Shown here piece by piece: positions 43,326-52,490 of a DNA stretch of 64,000 bases (positions are counted from its first letter, which is position 1; the number at the start of each line of letters is the position of its first letter). This DNA comes from Ruegeria sp. 6PALISEP08 (lineage in GTDB: Bacteria > Pseudomonadota > Alphaproteobacteria > Rhodobacterales > Rhodobacteraceae): NCBI RefSeq assembly GCF_001238295.1, contig NZ_LGXZ01000006.1, positions 186,001-250,000 of the forward strand, given 5' to 3'. Below the pieces are notes generated by a model, which was not told the DNA's origin, ran no database searches, and worked only from the letters and a program-made list of their open reading frames with translations. Position numbers and translations under genes: made by a program.

Positions 43326-45158
43326 ATGAGCAAGACAGTCCGACTGACCGCGGCGCAAGCTCTGGTACGCTATCTTGGGGCACAGATGAACGAGGCCGGA
43401 GAGCCCTTTATCGCCGGTGTCTGGGCGATTTTCGGCCACGGCAATGTGGCCGGATTGGGTGAGGCGCTGCATGGCGTAAAAGACAGTTTGCCAACCTACC
43501 GCGGCCATAACGAACAAACCATGGCGCATTGTGCGATTGCGTATGCCAAGCAACTGGGCCGGAGGCGCGCGATGGCTGTGACCTCTTCGATCGGACCGGG
43601 GGCCACTAATATGGTTACCGCTGCTGCTCTGGCCCATGTGAACCGCCTGCCTGTTTTGCTGCTGCCCGGAGACGTGTTTGCAACGCGTGGACCCGATCCG
43701 GTGCTTCAGCAACCCGAAGTATTCTCGGACGGAACCATCAGTGCGAATGACTGTTTCCGACCGGTCAGCCGCTATTTCGACCGCATCACACGCCCCGAGC
43801 ATCTGCTGACGGCTCTGCCGCGTGCCTTTCGCACGATGACGGACCCGGCCGACTGCGGGCCGGTGACGCTGGCTTTTTGTCAGGATGTTCAGGCCGAGGC
43901 CTACGACTATCCCGAAAGCTTCTTTGAGCCGCGCGTCTGGTATCAGCGTCGCATTCGCCCGGATGAAGGTGAACTGGCGCGGGCTGTGGCGGCAATCAAG
44001 GCGGCTAGACGCCCTGTGATCGTTGCGGGTGGCGGCGTGCATTATTCAGACGCAACTGCCGCGCTGCAAAGCTTTGCCGAAGCGCATAACATCCCGGTGG
44101 CCGAGACGCAGGCGGGTAAATCCGTGCTGGCTTGGGATCATCCGCTGAACATTGGCCCAATTGGTGTGACAGGTGGCGAACCTGCCAACGATATCTGTGC
44201 CGAGGCCGACCTTGTGCTGGGTGTTGGCACCCGGTTTCAGGATTTCACCACCGGGTCTTGGGGTTTGTTTGCCAACCCTGAGCGTGAGTTGATCAGCCTG
44301 AACACCGCTGCCTATGACGCCGAAAAGCACGGTGCGATGCCACTGCAATCCGACGCGCGCGTTGGACTGAATGAACTGGCCGAGGCGCTGGGTAATCATC
44401 GCGCGCCAGACCTGCCTGCGACGTTGAAATCCGATTGGTTCGGAAAGGTCGACGCGCTGACCGATGCGCCGACAGACAGCAACGCGCTGCCCACGGATAT
44501 GCAGGTGATCGGTGCCGTGCAAAGGGCGGCTAATGAAAACACCGTTGCGATGTGCGCAGCCGGCACAATGCCGGGTGAGCTGCACAAGCTGTGGAAAGCT
44601 CCGCGCCCGGGTGCCTATCACATGGAATACGGCTTCAGCTGCATGGGGTATGAGATCGCGGGTGCCATGGGCATCAAGATGGCGCAGCCGGATCGGGACG
44701 TGATCTGTTTTACCGGTGACGGTACTTATATGATGGCTAACTCGGAAATGGCGACGGCGGCGATGATGGGGATTTCGTTCACTGTTGTCGTCACCGACAA
44801 CCGGGGCTTTGGCTGCATCAACCGTCTGCAGATGGGCACGGGCGGGGCCGAGTTTAACAACCTTCTCGACCACACGGTCCACGAAACCGCATCAGCCATC
44901 GACTTTGCAGCTCATGCGGCGGCGATGGGAGCGACCTCGGTCAAAGTCAGTTCAATTGCAGAGCTTGAGGACGCGCTGGCCAAGCGTGTAGATGTCAAAG
45001 GCCCTTACGTTGTGGTGATCGACACCGATCCCTACCCATCGACCGAATATGGCGGAACGTGGTGGGAAGTGGCGGTGCCCGAGGTCAGCATCCGCCCGGA
45101 AGTGAATGAAAAGCGCGCGGCCTATGAGGTCGCCATCAAGGAAAGAAACACGAAATGA
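43326..45158 (+). CDS. iolD: 3D-(3,5/4)-trihydroxycyclohexane-1,2-dione hydrolase
   Basis: This thiamine-diphosphate-dependent enzyme opens the inositol-derived ring to give 5-deoxy-glucuronate. It is a large ThDP enzyme of 610 residues. The cofactor motif GDGTYMMANSEMATAAM (GDG ... N) lies near residue 464, and the glutamate-bearing N-terminal block reads YRGHNEQTMAH. The AGNVAG-type N-terminus (FGHGNVAGLGEAL) identifies IolD. ATG 43326 (or 43323) follows GAGAGGG. The stop overlaps iolE by four bases. Confidence 0.95.
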   Translation: MSKTVRLTAAQALVRYLGAQMNEAGEPFIAGVWAIFGHGNVAGLGEALHGVKDSLPTYRGHNEQTMAHCAIAYAKQLGRRRAMAVTSSIGPGATNMVTAAALAHVNRLPVLLLPGDVFATRGPDPVLQQPEVFSDGTISANDCFRPVSRYFDRITRPEHLLTALPRAFRTMTDPADCGPVTLAFCQDVQAEAYDYPESFFEPRVWYQRRIRPDEGELARAVAAIKAARRPVIVAGGGVHYSDATAALQSFAEAHNIPVAETQAGKSVLAWDHPLNIGPIGVTGGEPANDICAEADLVLGVGTRFQDFTTGSWGLFANPERELISLNTAAYDAEKHGAMPLQSDARVGLNELAEALGNHRAPDLPATLKSDWFGKVDALTDAPTDSNALPTDMQVIGAVQRAANENTVAMCAAGTMPGELHKLWKAPRPGAYHMEYGFSCMGYEIAGAMGIKMAQPDRDVICFTGDGTYMMANSEMATAAMMGISFTVVVTDNRGFGCINRLQMGTGGAEFNNLLDHTVHETASAIDFAAHAAAMGATSVKVSSIAELEDALAKRVDVKGPYVVVIDTDPYPSTEYGGTWWEVAVPEVSIRPEVNEKRAAYEVAIKERNTK

Positions 45159-46054
45159 GCGTGAAGATCGGTATCTCTCCGATTGCCTGGCAGAATGACG
45201 ACCTACCGGATTTGACTGCTGCCTATACGATGGAGCAGGCGCTGAAAGAAGCCCGTGAGATTGGCTATACCGGCGTTGAGCGTGGGCAACGGATGCCTGC
45301 CGACACCGAAGGGCTGCGCGCCTATCTGGATACCAGCGATATTGCACTGTGCGGCGGTTGGTGCTCGGGCAGCACGCTGGTCAATGACCTTGACGCCGAG
45401 ATCGCCGTCGTGCGCGAACAGGTCGAACAATTCGTTGCGCTGAACAGTCCGTGCATCGTTTATGCCGAGTGTTCCAATACGGTTCAGGGTCTGATTGGAA
45501 CGCCGGTCAATGACCGCCCCAAGTTGTCCAAAGACGAAGTTTTGGCCTATGCGGCCAAGCTGAGCGAGTTGGCGAAATGGAAGGCAGATCAGGGTATGCC
45601 GATGGCGTATCACCATCACATGGGCACGATCATCGAAAGCGAAGATGAGGTGAACTGGCTGATGGAAGGGTCCGGTCCTGAGCTGAAGCTATGTTTCGAT
45701 ACAGGCCATTTGCTGTTCGGCGGCGGCGACGTGATGGCCACTCTGAACCGCTGGGGTGACCGGGTGCACCATGTCCACTTCAAGGACATCCGCCCTGGCG
45801 TCGTGCAGGACACGCGTGAAAACAATCGCAGCTTTCTTGACGCAGTGATCGCCGGTGCATTCACAGTGCCGGGTGATGGCTGCATCGATTTTCAGGCCGT
45901 AGCCAATGCGTTGAAAGCGATGGACTATAACGGCTGGATCGTGGTCGAGGCAGAGCAGGACCCCGCCAAGGCGCCGCCCTATGAGTACTCCAAAATGGGT
46001 TACGACCATATCGTCGAAGTTTGCGGCAAGGCAGGGTTGGAGATCACCACCTGA
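45155..46054 (+). CDS. iolE: Inosose dehydratase
   Basis: IolE dehydrates scyllo-inosose to the diketone consumed by IolD. The 299-residue TIM-barrel of the xylose-isomerase-like family has metal ligands visible as Glu in EQVEQFVALNSPCIVYAE, His in AYHHHMGTIIE, Asp in KLCFDTGHL, and the HVHFKDIRPG His. The N-terminus IGISPIAWQNDDLPDL is the IolE hallmark. ATGA overlap with iolD. Confidence 0.95.
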   Translation: MSVKIGISPIAWQNDDLPDLTAAYTMEQALKEAREIGYTGVERGQRMPADTEGLRAYLDTSDIALCGGWCSGSTLVNDLDAEIAVVREQVEQFVALNSPCIVYAECSNTVQGLIGTPVNDRPKLSKDEVLAYAAKLSELAKWKADQGMPMAYHHHMGTIIESEDEVNWLMEGSGPELKLCFDTGHLLFGGGDVMATLNRWGDRVHHVHFKDIRPGVVQDTRENNRSFLDAVIAGAFTVPGDGCIDFQAVANALKAMDYNGWIVVEAEQDPAKAPPYEYSKMGYDHIVEVCGKAGLEITT

Positions 46055-46102
46055 ATCATCGCCCCAAGGGGCAACACCGAAGCCATGAAAGAGGAGTATG
46101 TC

Positions 46103-47284
46103 ATGGTACATCAGGAACTTGGATATGTCGGTTATTTCGACCGGGAGTCCTGTGATCTGGATGAATTCAAGGTGTTGACCTCGCAAAACCTGACGCTCGA
46201 TGTGGTCCCTCATGCCGCTTCGGTGGAAAAGAACGTTCCGATCTACGACATGCACGCGCTGCGCCCCGCCTTGGAGAATGCAGATCAAAGAAAAGCGCTG
46301 CTGGCAGAATGGGCGCGCGTGCTTGATAAATCGGCGGGCGTGATCGTTCTTAGCGGCGCTTTTGCGGATACGTCCGTGATCGACCGGGCGACCGGAGTGT
46401 TCCAACAGATCATCAAGGAGGAGCGCGAGGGCGCAGGTGGTGAAGGCGACCACTTTGCGGCCTCGGGCGCCAATGACCGGATATGGAACGCATTGCAAAA
46501 GCAGTGCATGCGTGACCCAGAGGGCTTTGCGCTGTATTTCGGGAATGTGGCTATTGCAGCGGCGTGCGAGGCCTGGCTGGGGCCGAATTACCAGATGACC
46601 GCGCAGGTCAATCAGGTGCGACCCGGTGGCAAAGCACAACAGGCGCATCGGGATTACCATCTGGGCTTCCAAACGGCGGACAGTGCCGCGCGGTATCCGG
46701 CGCATGCCCATCTGGTGACGGCTTCGCTGACCTTGCAGGGGGCCGTCGCGCATTGCGACATGCCAGTGGAAAGCGGGCCAACCAAACTGTTGCCGTTCTC
46801 GCAGCTCTACGCGCCGGGGTATCTGGCATTTCATGATCCGGCGCATCGGGATCATTTCGAGCAAGCCTACATCCAGTTGCCGCTGAACAAAGGGGACGCG
46901 GTGTTCTTCAATCCCGCGCTGTTCCACGCAGCGGGTGAGAATAGCAGCAACAACATTCACAGGATGGCCAACCTGCTTCAGGTGTCGTCAGCTTTCGGAC
47001 GCGCGATGGAAGCCGTCAATCGTGCTGCGATGTCACAGGCCGTGTTTCCTGCGCTGTCGGCCTTGAGGCAACGCGGCGATCTGAGCGCCGCGGAAATCGA
47101 CGCTGCCGTCGGGGCAACAGCCGAGGGCTATCCCTTCCCGACCAACCTTGATACGGACCCACCGGTTGGTGGCAACGCGCCAGACAGTCAGGCGGACATC
47201 CTGCATCGCGCCCTATCCGATGGGTGGAGCGATACAGAACTTTCTGACGCTCTTTCAGCATTGCAGTCACGACAAGCCGCTTAA
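46103..47284 (+). CDS. Phytanoyl-CoA dioxygenase-like Fe(II)/2-oxoglutarate oxygenase
   Basis: The 393-residue protein resembles PhyH-type Fe(II)/2-oxoglutarate dioxygenases: an HxD pair in QAHRDYHLGFQT (about 182/184), a distal His in PALFHAAGEN and an Arg in NIHRMANLL that could bind 2-oxoglutarate. No such step belongs to the standard iol pathway. Its genomic place between iolE and iolB argues for a role in converting a modified cyclitol, such as hydroxylation or O-demethylation. ATG 46103 follows GAGGAG at good spacing; 46085 is an upstream alternative. Confidence 0.8.
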   Translation: MVHQELGYVGYFDRESCDLDEFKVLTSQNLTLDVVPHAASVEKNVPIYDMHALRPALENADQRKALLAEWARVLDKSAGVIVLSGAFADTSVIDRATGVFQQIIKEEREGAGGEGDHFAASGANDRIWNALQKQCMRDPEGFALYFGNVAIAAACEAWLGPNYQMTAQVNQVRPGGKAQQAHRDYHLGFQTADSAARYPAHAHLVTASLTLQGAVAHCDMPVESGPTKLLPFSQLYAPGYLAFHDPAHRDHFEQAYIQLPLNKGDAVFFNPALFHAAGENSSNNIHRMANLLQVSSAFGRAMEAVNRAAMSQAVFPALSALRQRGDLSAAEIDAAVGATAEGYPFPTNLDTDPPVGGNAPDSQADILHRALSDGWSDTELSDALSALQSRQAA

Positions 47285-47331
47285 GGCCCAAACGGGCGGA
47301 CCAACGAGCCCGCTCCAATCGGAGAAGAACT

Positions 47332-48138
47332 ATGGCAGATCTGCTCAAGAAACCCTTCGGCACCCGTGGCAAGGTGCATGACATCACGCCAGCCAGCGCC
47401 GGGTGGCGGTATGTGGGTTTCGGGCTTTATCACCTGAAGGCAGGGGACAGGGCGGCCGAGGCCACTGGGGACCGAGAGGTCATTCTCGTGATGGTCGAAG
47501 GCAAGGCAAAGATCACCGGAGCCGGGCAGGATTGGGGCGTGTTGGGCGACCGAATGAACGTGTTCGAAAAGACGCCACCGCACTGCTTGTACCTGCCGAA
47601 CGGGACGGACTGGGAGGCGGTGGCGGAAACCGATTGCGTTGTGGCCGTGTGCTCGGCTCCGGGCAAAGGCGGTCACCAAGCGCGTCGCATTGGGCCGGAT
47701 GGCATCACACTCACCGAACGCGGTAAGGGCGTGAACACGCGATACATCAATAACATAGCGATGGAGAACGAGGACTACGCCGACAGTTTGTTGGTCACTG
47801 AGGTGTTTACGCCAAATGGGCACTGGTCTTCGTATCCCAGCCACCGTCATGACGAGGATGACTTCCCCCGGATCACCTATCTGGAAGAGACATATTATCA
47901 TCGTCTCAACCCTGCAAACGGGTTCGGGATACAGCGGGTTTATACGGATGACGGACAGTTGGATGAGACGATGGCGGTCTCTGATGGCGATGTTGTGACC
48001 GTCCCGCGCGGTCATCACCCTTGCGGCGCGCCCTATGGGTTTGAGATGTACTATCTGAACGTCATGGCGGGTCCCCTGCGGAAGTGGCGATTTGTACCGG
48101 CCCCCGAGGTCGAATGGATCATGGAGCGTGACGGATGA
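47332..48138 (+). CDS. iolB: 5-deoxy-glucuronate isomerase
   Basis: IolB isomerises 5-deoxy-glucuronate to 5-dehydro-2-deoxy-D-gluconate. This 268-residue bicupin has the metal site SHRHDEDDFPR plus Glu in LEETYYHRLNP and the later His in GHHPCGAPYG. It is one of two IolB proteins in the locus; this copy fits the canonical family better in the SYPSHRHD block. The stop overlaps the SDR start (ATGA). Confidence 0.93.
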   Translation: MADLLKKPFGTRGKVHDITPASAGWRYVGFGLYHLKAGDRAAEATGDREVILVMVEGKAKITGAGQDWGVLGDRMNVFEKTPPHCLYLPNGTDWEAVAETDCVVAVCSAPGKGGHQARRIGPDGITLTERGKGVNTRYINNIAMENEDYADSLLVTEVFTPNGHWSSYPSHRHDEDDFPRITYLEETYYHRLNPANGFGIQRVYTDDGQLDETMAVSDGDVVTVPRGHHPCGAPYGFEMYYLNVMAGPLRKWRFVPAPEVEWIMERDG

Positions 48139-48893
48139 GCAAAGATTTCGCCAATTACCCAAGCCTTGCAGGCAAAACGGTTTTCATAACCGGCGGGGCT
48201 GGGGGAATTGGCGCGGAAACCGTTCGCGCTTTTGCCGATCAGGGGGCAAAGGTCGGGTTTCTGGATCTCAACGCTAATGCCGGGCTTGCTTTGATGTCGG
48301 AGCTGAACGGCGCGCATGCATTCGCCCAATGCGATCTGCGCGATATCGATGCCATGCAGGATGCGTTGGGGCAATTGGTAGAGGAGTTGGGCGAAGCGGA
48401 TGTACTGGTCAACAACGCCGCCCACGATGACCGCCACGACTGGCGCGATGTGACGCCCGAGTATTGGGATGAGCGCATGGCGACCAATATCCGCCATATG
48501 TTCTTTGCTATTCAGACCGTGGCCCCGGGTATGATCGCAAAGGGCAAAGGCTCGATCGTCAACATTGGCTCGAATTCCTGGTGGGAGGCCGGGGCGGGAT
48601 TTCCGGCCTACGCCACCGCCAAATCCGCAGTACACGGCCTGACCCGCACCATGGCGCGCGAGTTGGGTGATCACCGCATCCGTGTGAATACGGTCGTGCC
48701 GGGTTGGATCATGACCGATCGCCAGAAAGACCTGTGGGTCACGCCCGAGGCGCTGGCCAAGCAGGTGGACCGTCAGTGCCTGCCGGACCCGATTGAACCG
48801 GTCTATGTGGCGCGGATGGTGCTGTTTCTGGCCTCTGACGATGCTGCCATGTGCAGCGCTGGGAACTTCATGGTCGAGGGTGGCTCGATCTGA
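48135..48893 (+). CDS. SDR-family dehydrogenase in iol cluster
   Basis: The 252-residue classical SDR has Rossmann TGGAGGIGAETVRAF, the NNAA segment (VLVNNAAHDDRH), the catalytic Ser (NIGSNSWW) and the YxxxK (AYATAKSAVHGL). Cofactor choice is likely NAD+, from the Asp after strand 2 (GFLDLN). The substrate is probably a sugar or cyclitol-related alcohol. It overlaps iolB by four bases and precedes the TIM-barrel gene by 27 bases; these genes form one operon. Confidence 0.92.
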   Translation: MSKDFANYPSLAGKTVFITGGAGGIGAETVRAFADQGAKVGFLDLNANAGLALMSELNGAHAFAQCDLRDIDAMQDALGQLVEELGEADVLVNNAAHDDRHDWRDVTPEYWDERMATNIRHMFFAIQTVAPGMIAKGKGSIVNIGSNSWWEAGAGFPAYATAKSAVHGLTRTMARELGDHRIRVNTVVPGWIMTDRQKDLWVTPEALAKQVDRQCLPDPIEPVYVARMVLFLASDDAAMCSAGNFMVEGGSI

Positions 48894-48920
48894 ACCAATC
48901 AGAACAATTGGAGAGCTGAC

Positions 48921-49700
48921 ATGTCTCAACCCTTTCAACTGGCGGCATGTGCCGAGATGCTGTGGCTGGACAAACCCATGGATTGGCGCGCTGCGCGGCT
49001 GACCGAGATGGGGTTTGGTGTCGGCCTGTGGAACTGGTCAGCGTGGGATCTGGATAAGTTGGAACGCGTTGGCGCGAATTACACGATCATGGACGGGTAT
49101 CTTCAGGGTCGTCTTGCGGATGATGAAGGGGCTGACATGTTGTTGGACTCTGCGCGTGAGACAGCGCAGATTGGCAAGCGTCTGGGCGTGGATCGTCTGA
49201 ACCTGCACGGCACCGGTCTGGGTGATGGTGGAATTCCGATCTGGCAGCATGATGTCGTGACCGGTGACATGTGGCTGAAGGCACGGGACACTTTGCACCG
49301 CATTTGTGATCTGGCCGAAGAAGAAGATGTTGTTTTCACGCTTGAGAACCTGAACCTGCTGGATCATCCCGGTTGTCCCTTTGGATCGACAAAAGATGTT
49401 TTGACGCTGGTATCCTCAGTCAATCATCCACTTCTTCGGATCAATCTGGACCTCTATCACACACAGATCGGGGAAGGCGACCTCGTCCGTTGGTGCGAGA
49501 AATGCCTGCCATGGGTCGGAGAGATTCAGGTTGCCGACAACCCCGGCCGGTGTGAACCGGGAACCGGAGAGATCAACTATGCCGCTGTTGCGCGGGCGCT
49601 CAAGGATATGGGTTATCGTGGCCCCGTCGGCCTCGAGGCGACTGCCGCGGGCGACCCGGAAACAGCGCTCGAGGCCTTCCGGGCTGCCTTTACGATCTAA
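48921..49700 (+). CDS. Hyi-like TIM-barrel isomerase/epimerase
   Basis: The 259-residue xylose-isomerase-like TIM barrel is related to hydroxypyruvate isomerase/2-oxo-tetronate isomerase and IolI-type proteins. Metal and acid residues are seen in the LENLNLLDHPG, NLDLYHTQIGEGDL and GEIQVADNPGR blocks, and a final GLEATAAGD acid. It may move a carbonyl on a cyclitol-derived keto-sugar. It is the last + strand gene of the main iol operon and converges on iolJ with 15 bases between. Confidence 0.85.
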   Translation: MSQPFQLAACAEMLWLDKPMDWRAARLTEMGFGVGLWNWSAWDLDKLERVGANYTIMDGYLQGRLADDEGADMLLDSARETAQIGKRLGVDRLNLHGTGLGDGGIPIWQHDVVTGDMWLKARDTLHRICDLAEEEDVVFTLENLNLLDHPGCPFGSTKDVLTLVSSVNHPLLRINLDLYHTQIGEGDLVRWCEKCLPWVGEIQVADNPGRCEPGTGEINYAAVARALKDMGYRGPVGLEATAAGDPETALEAFRAAFTI

Positions 49701-49715
49701 GGGAGTTTGGGCGCT

Positions 49716-50555
49716 TTACCTTTGCGGTGGGGCACCAAAGGCACGGATCACGGTGCGGGCAGCGGCCTCGACCGGGTCGTGTGTTTCTTTCAGGATAGAG
49801 ACGCGATCAAACCGATCCGGATCGCGGTTGACAGCCTCGCGCATGGCATGGCCGAACGCCATACGCAGCTCGGTCCCGATGTTGAACTTGCAGATCGACG
49901 TCTTTTGCGCAAGCTTCATGCGCTGCTCCACTGGCACACCCGACCCGCCGTGAATGACCAGGGGTACTTCGGTCATGGCATCGATCTCGGCGATACGTGC
50001 CTCGTCCAAACCACCTTCCTTGTTCTGCTGAAGGTGAACATTGCCGACCGAAATCGCCATCGCGTCCACCCCGCTTTCACGTGCGAATTTCGCAGCTTCC
50101 TCGGGGTCGGTGCCATTGGATCCTTCACCGCCCGAGTAACCGACAAAGCCGATCTCGCCCTCGCATGAAATCCCGGCCGCATGAGCCATCTCGGCAATCG
50201 CGGCGGTCTCGTCGAAGTTTTGTTGCAAAGATTTGCGCGACCCGTCGAACATCAACGAGGTAAAACCGCTGTCCAGCGCAATCTTGCAGTCTTCGAACGT
50301 ATAGCCGTGATCCAGATGTGCAACGACCGGAACCGACGCGTTTTCGGCGAGATACCGGAACATTTTACCCAGTACGGGCAGCGGCGTGTGTTCGCGACAG
50401 CTGGGGCCAGCTTGCAGGATCACCGGTGCATTTTCCGCCTCGGCCGCTGCCACGTAGGCGCGCATGTCTTCCCAGCCGAGGGTGACAAGCCCGCCCACGG
50501 CGTAACCTTGTTCATAGGCGGGTTGCAGGACGTCTTTCAATGTGACGAGAGTCAT
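49716..50555 (-). CDS. iolJ: Class II aldolase, likely 6-phospho-5-dehydro-2-deoxy-gluconate aldolase
   Basis: The 279-residue Zn-dependent class II aldolase splits the phosphorylated intermediate into dihydroxyacetone phosphate and malonate semialdehyde. Motifs are the metal-binding VAHLDHGYTFEDC (His-x-Asp-His), FDGSRKSLQQN, a VIHGGSGVPVEQ loop and a NIGTELRMAF end. It is transcribed with iolB2 and iolC, and its start overlaps the iolB2 stop by four bases. Confidence 0.88.
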   Translation of the reverse strand: MTLVTLKDVLQPAYEQGYAVGGLVTLGWEDMRAYVAAAEAENAPVILQAGPSCREHTPLPVLGKMFRYLAENASVPVVAHLDHGYTFEDCKIALDSGFTSLMFDGSRKSLQQNFDETAAIAEMAHAAGISCEGEIGFVGYSGGEGSNGTDPEEAAKFARESGVDAMAISVGNVHLQQNKEGGLDEARIAEIDAMTEVPLVIHGGSGVPVEQRMKLAQKTSICKFNIGTELRMAFGHAMREAVNRDPDRFDRVSILKETHDPVEAAARTVIRAFGAPPQR

Positions 50556-51388
50556 TTGAACTTCGCGATCATGTCTTTGATGCCTGGGATCGTTTCGATC
50601 TGATAGGCATGGGTGGGCTGGAAATACTGCACCAACGAACGCTGGGTCAGACCACCGAGGATGGTGAAATAATACATCTCATAGCCCGGCAGAACGCAGC
50701 AGGGATGATAACCGTTGTCGATACAGATCGTTGAGCCATCCACGATATGATAGGCATCGCCCGGTTCGTTGTCCTCGCGTTGCAACATCTGCAGGCCCGA
50801 GCCCCAGTTGGGCTTGAAGCGGAAATTATAGGTCTCGTCGTGGCGGGTCTCGTCCGGCAGGCGGTTGGTGTCGTGCTTGTGGCTGGGAAAGCCTGACCAG
50901 CCGCCCTGACCAACGGTGAACAGCTCACTCACCAGCAGGCGGCCAACTTTGTCGTGCTGTTTCTGGCCGAGGATGTGTTTGATCTTGCGGTGAGTTTTGG
51001 TGTCGTCGCTGCCGTATTGCACAAGGTCGTGTTCGCGCACATCGAACGGGTCCAGAACCTTGTCGTATTTGGCACCGGCAATGAAGACTTCGGCTTCATT
51101 TGAAACGCAAACCAATTGCACTTTTGCACCGACGGGCACGTAAACGCCTTCGGGATCGCCATCCCAGACATCTTCGCCCCGGTTGCCCAGCTTCGCGAAG
51201 GCAACGCCTTCGACGTCCACGTCGACACTGCCGGTGGCGGGCACGATGCAGGTCTCGTAGCCGGGAACCTGATATTCGAACGCTTCGCCCTTTTTCAGTT
51301 TGACGATGTTGAAATAGTTCAACGGGACAGTTGGATCATCGGCGTCGACGATTGGCTTATTCTGGTTGTCATAGGGCGCGATGTGCAT
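50552..51388 (-). CDS. Second IolB-family isomerase
   Basis: The 278-residue bicupin shares the IolB blocks SGFPSHKHDTNRLPDE and ETYNFRFKPNWGSG, the GDAYHIVDGSTICIDNGYHPCC strand and a terminal loop like the 47-kb IolB, but the N-terminal half differs. It lies between iolC and iolJ, so both IolB enzymes are tied to the pathway. It may act on a different stereoisomer, such as a product from scyllo- or chiro-inositol, or be redundant. Confidence 0.88.
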   Translation of the reverse strand: MHIAPYDNQNKPIVDADDPTVPLNYFNIVKLKKGEAFEYQVPGYETCIVPATGSVDVDVEGVAFAKLGNRGEDVWDGDPEGVYVPVGAKVQLVCVSNEAEVFIAGAKYDKVLDPFDVREHDLVQYGSDDTKTHRKIKHILGQKQHDKVGRLLVSELFTVGQGGWSGFPSHKHDTNRLPDETRHDETYNFRFKPNWGSGLQMLQREDNEPGDAYHIVDGSTICIDNGYHPCCVLPGYEMYYFTILGGLTQRSLVQYFQPTHAYQIETIPGIKDMIAKFK

Positions 51389-51397
51389 GGGAGTCTC

Positions 51398-52378
51398 CTA
51401 TGTGGTTGGACCGGGGTGTGAGGCGAGGAACGCATCCAGTTCAGCGGTCGTGGGCATGGCTGGCGCGCACCCTGACTTTGACACCACGATCGATGCGCAG
51501 GCCGAACCGCGCATGACAGCGTCTTTCAGGTCGTGCCCGGTAGCAATTGAAGCCAATAGGCCCGCCATGAAACTGTCGCCAGCCCCATTGGGTTTGACGG
51601 CGGTGACCGGGTAGATGCCGGTTTCAATCTCTTGCCCGTCCATCAATGTGACGGCGCCTTTCTCGCCCATCTTGTAGATGACCAGCCGACCAGGTTTTTC
51701 TGCCAGTTCCTTGGCCTTGGCAAAGCCCTTTTCGATACCTCCAGCCATGAACCCGAACTCTTCGTCATTGCCGACGATCAGGTCGCTGGCGTCTCCGGCC
51801 CGCGACAGGATCTCGGCGGCTACCTCGGGCGAGGGCCAGCTGTAGGGGCGGTAGTCGATATCGAAGATGATTGGCAGACCAACAGCTCGTGCATATTCGA
51901 ACGCACGGAACGTAGCGCCGCGCGATGGTTCGGAGGCAAAGACCGTGCCTGCCGAGATGACTGCCGAGAAGGATGAAAAGTCGACCTTGTCCATGTCCTC
52001 TTCAGTGACCTGAAAATCGACGGCCCCGTTGCGGTAGATGACATTCTGAAAGTTCTCGATCCGGCTTTCGTAGACAGCCAGAGACATGCGATATTCACCA
52101 CCCAATACCCGGATATAGGATGTATCGACGCCATAGTGCCGCAATCGGTTCAGGCAGAACCGGCCAACTGCATCATCCGAGACAGACGTGATCAGCGAGG
52201 CCTGACTGCCCAGCTTCACCAACCCGGTGCATATGTTTGCGGATGAACCACCCAGATCGGCATGGAACGTGTCGGCATCCTCGCTTTTGACACCGATGGG
52301 GTCTGCATACAAGTCCATGCCTGCTCGCCCGAAAACGGCAAAGCGGTTTCCTTTGATACCGTCTATCAAAGCGCTCAA
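51398..52378 (-). CDS. iolC: 5-dehydro-2-deoxygluconokinase (PfkB family)
   Basis: The 326-residue PfkB sugar kinase phosphorylates 5-dehydro-2-deoxygluconate. It has the GGSSANICTGL substrate-binding loop near the N-terminus and the ATP-site GAGDSFMAGLLA with the catalytic Asp near residue 266. Many alphaproteobacterial IolC proteins have an extra C-terminal domain; this one is the short type, as in Bacillus subtilis. I use TTG 52378 because GGAGG lies eight bases upstream; no good ATG start is in frame. Confidence 0.87.
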   Translation of the reverse strand: MSALIDGIKGNRFAVFGRAGMDLYADPIGVKSEDADTFHADLGGSSANICTGLVKLGSQASLITSVSDDAVGRFCLNRLRHYGVDTSYIRVLGGEYRMSLAVYESRIENFQNVIYRNGAVDFQVTEEDMDKVDFSSFSAVISAGTVFASEPSRGATFRAFEYARAVGLPIIFDIDYRPYSWPSPEVAAEILSRAGDASDLIVGNDEEFGFMAGGIEKGFAKAKELAEKPGRLVIYKMGEKGAVTLMDGQEIETGIYPVTAVKPNGAGDSFMAGLLASIATGHDLKDAVMRGSACASIVVSKSGCAPAMPTTAELDAFLASHPGPTT

Positions 52379-52450
52379 GTCATGTCCTCCGGCACAGTGG
52401 GGTCGGCAAAGTTTGGACCTTGCGTTGAATCGATTCACACGATACTGATT

Positions 52451-52466
52451 TTGCAACCGGTTGCAA
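52451..52466. promoter_or_regulatory. Operator of the inositol LacI repressor (site 3)
   Basis: A perfect TTGCAACCGGTTGCAA in the 112-base divergent region between iolC (-) and the dehydrogenase gene (+). It can control both directions. Confidence 0.75.
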
Positions 52467-52490
52467 ATGATATGTTCGGAGCCGTTGCAG

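Noticed and set aside
45689-46960. 423-residue - strand ORF over iolE and the dioxygenase
   Set aside because: The + strand genes have clear family motifs; the minus ORF has none.
52383-52391. Minimal ORF ATG-ACT-TGA before iolC as a leader peptide
   Set aside because: The ribosome site is only two bases from this ATG; the same site fits the TTG of iolC much better.
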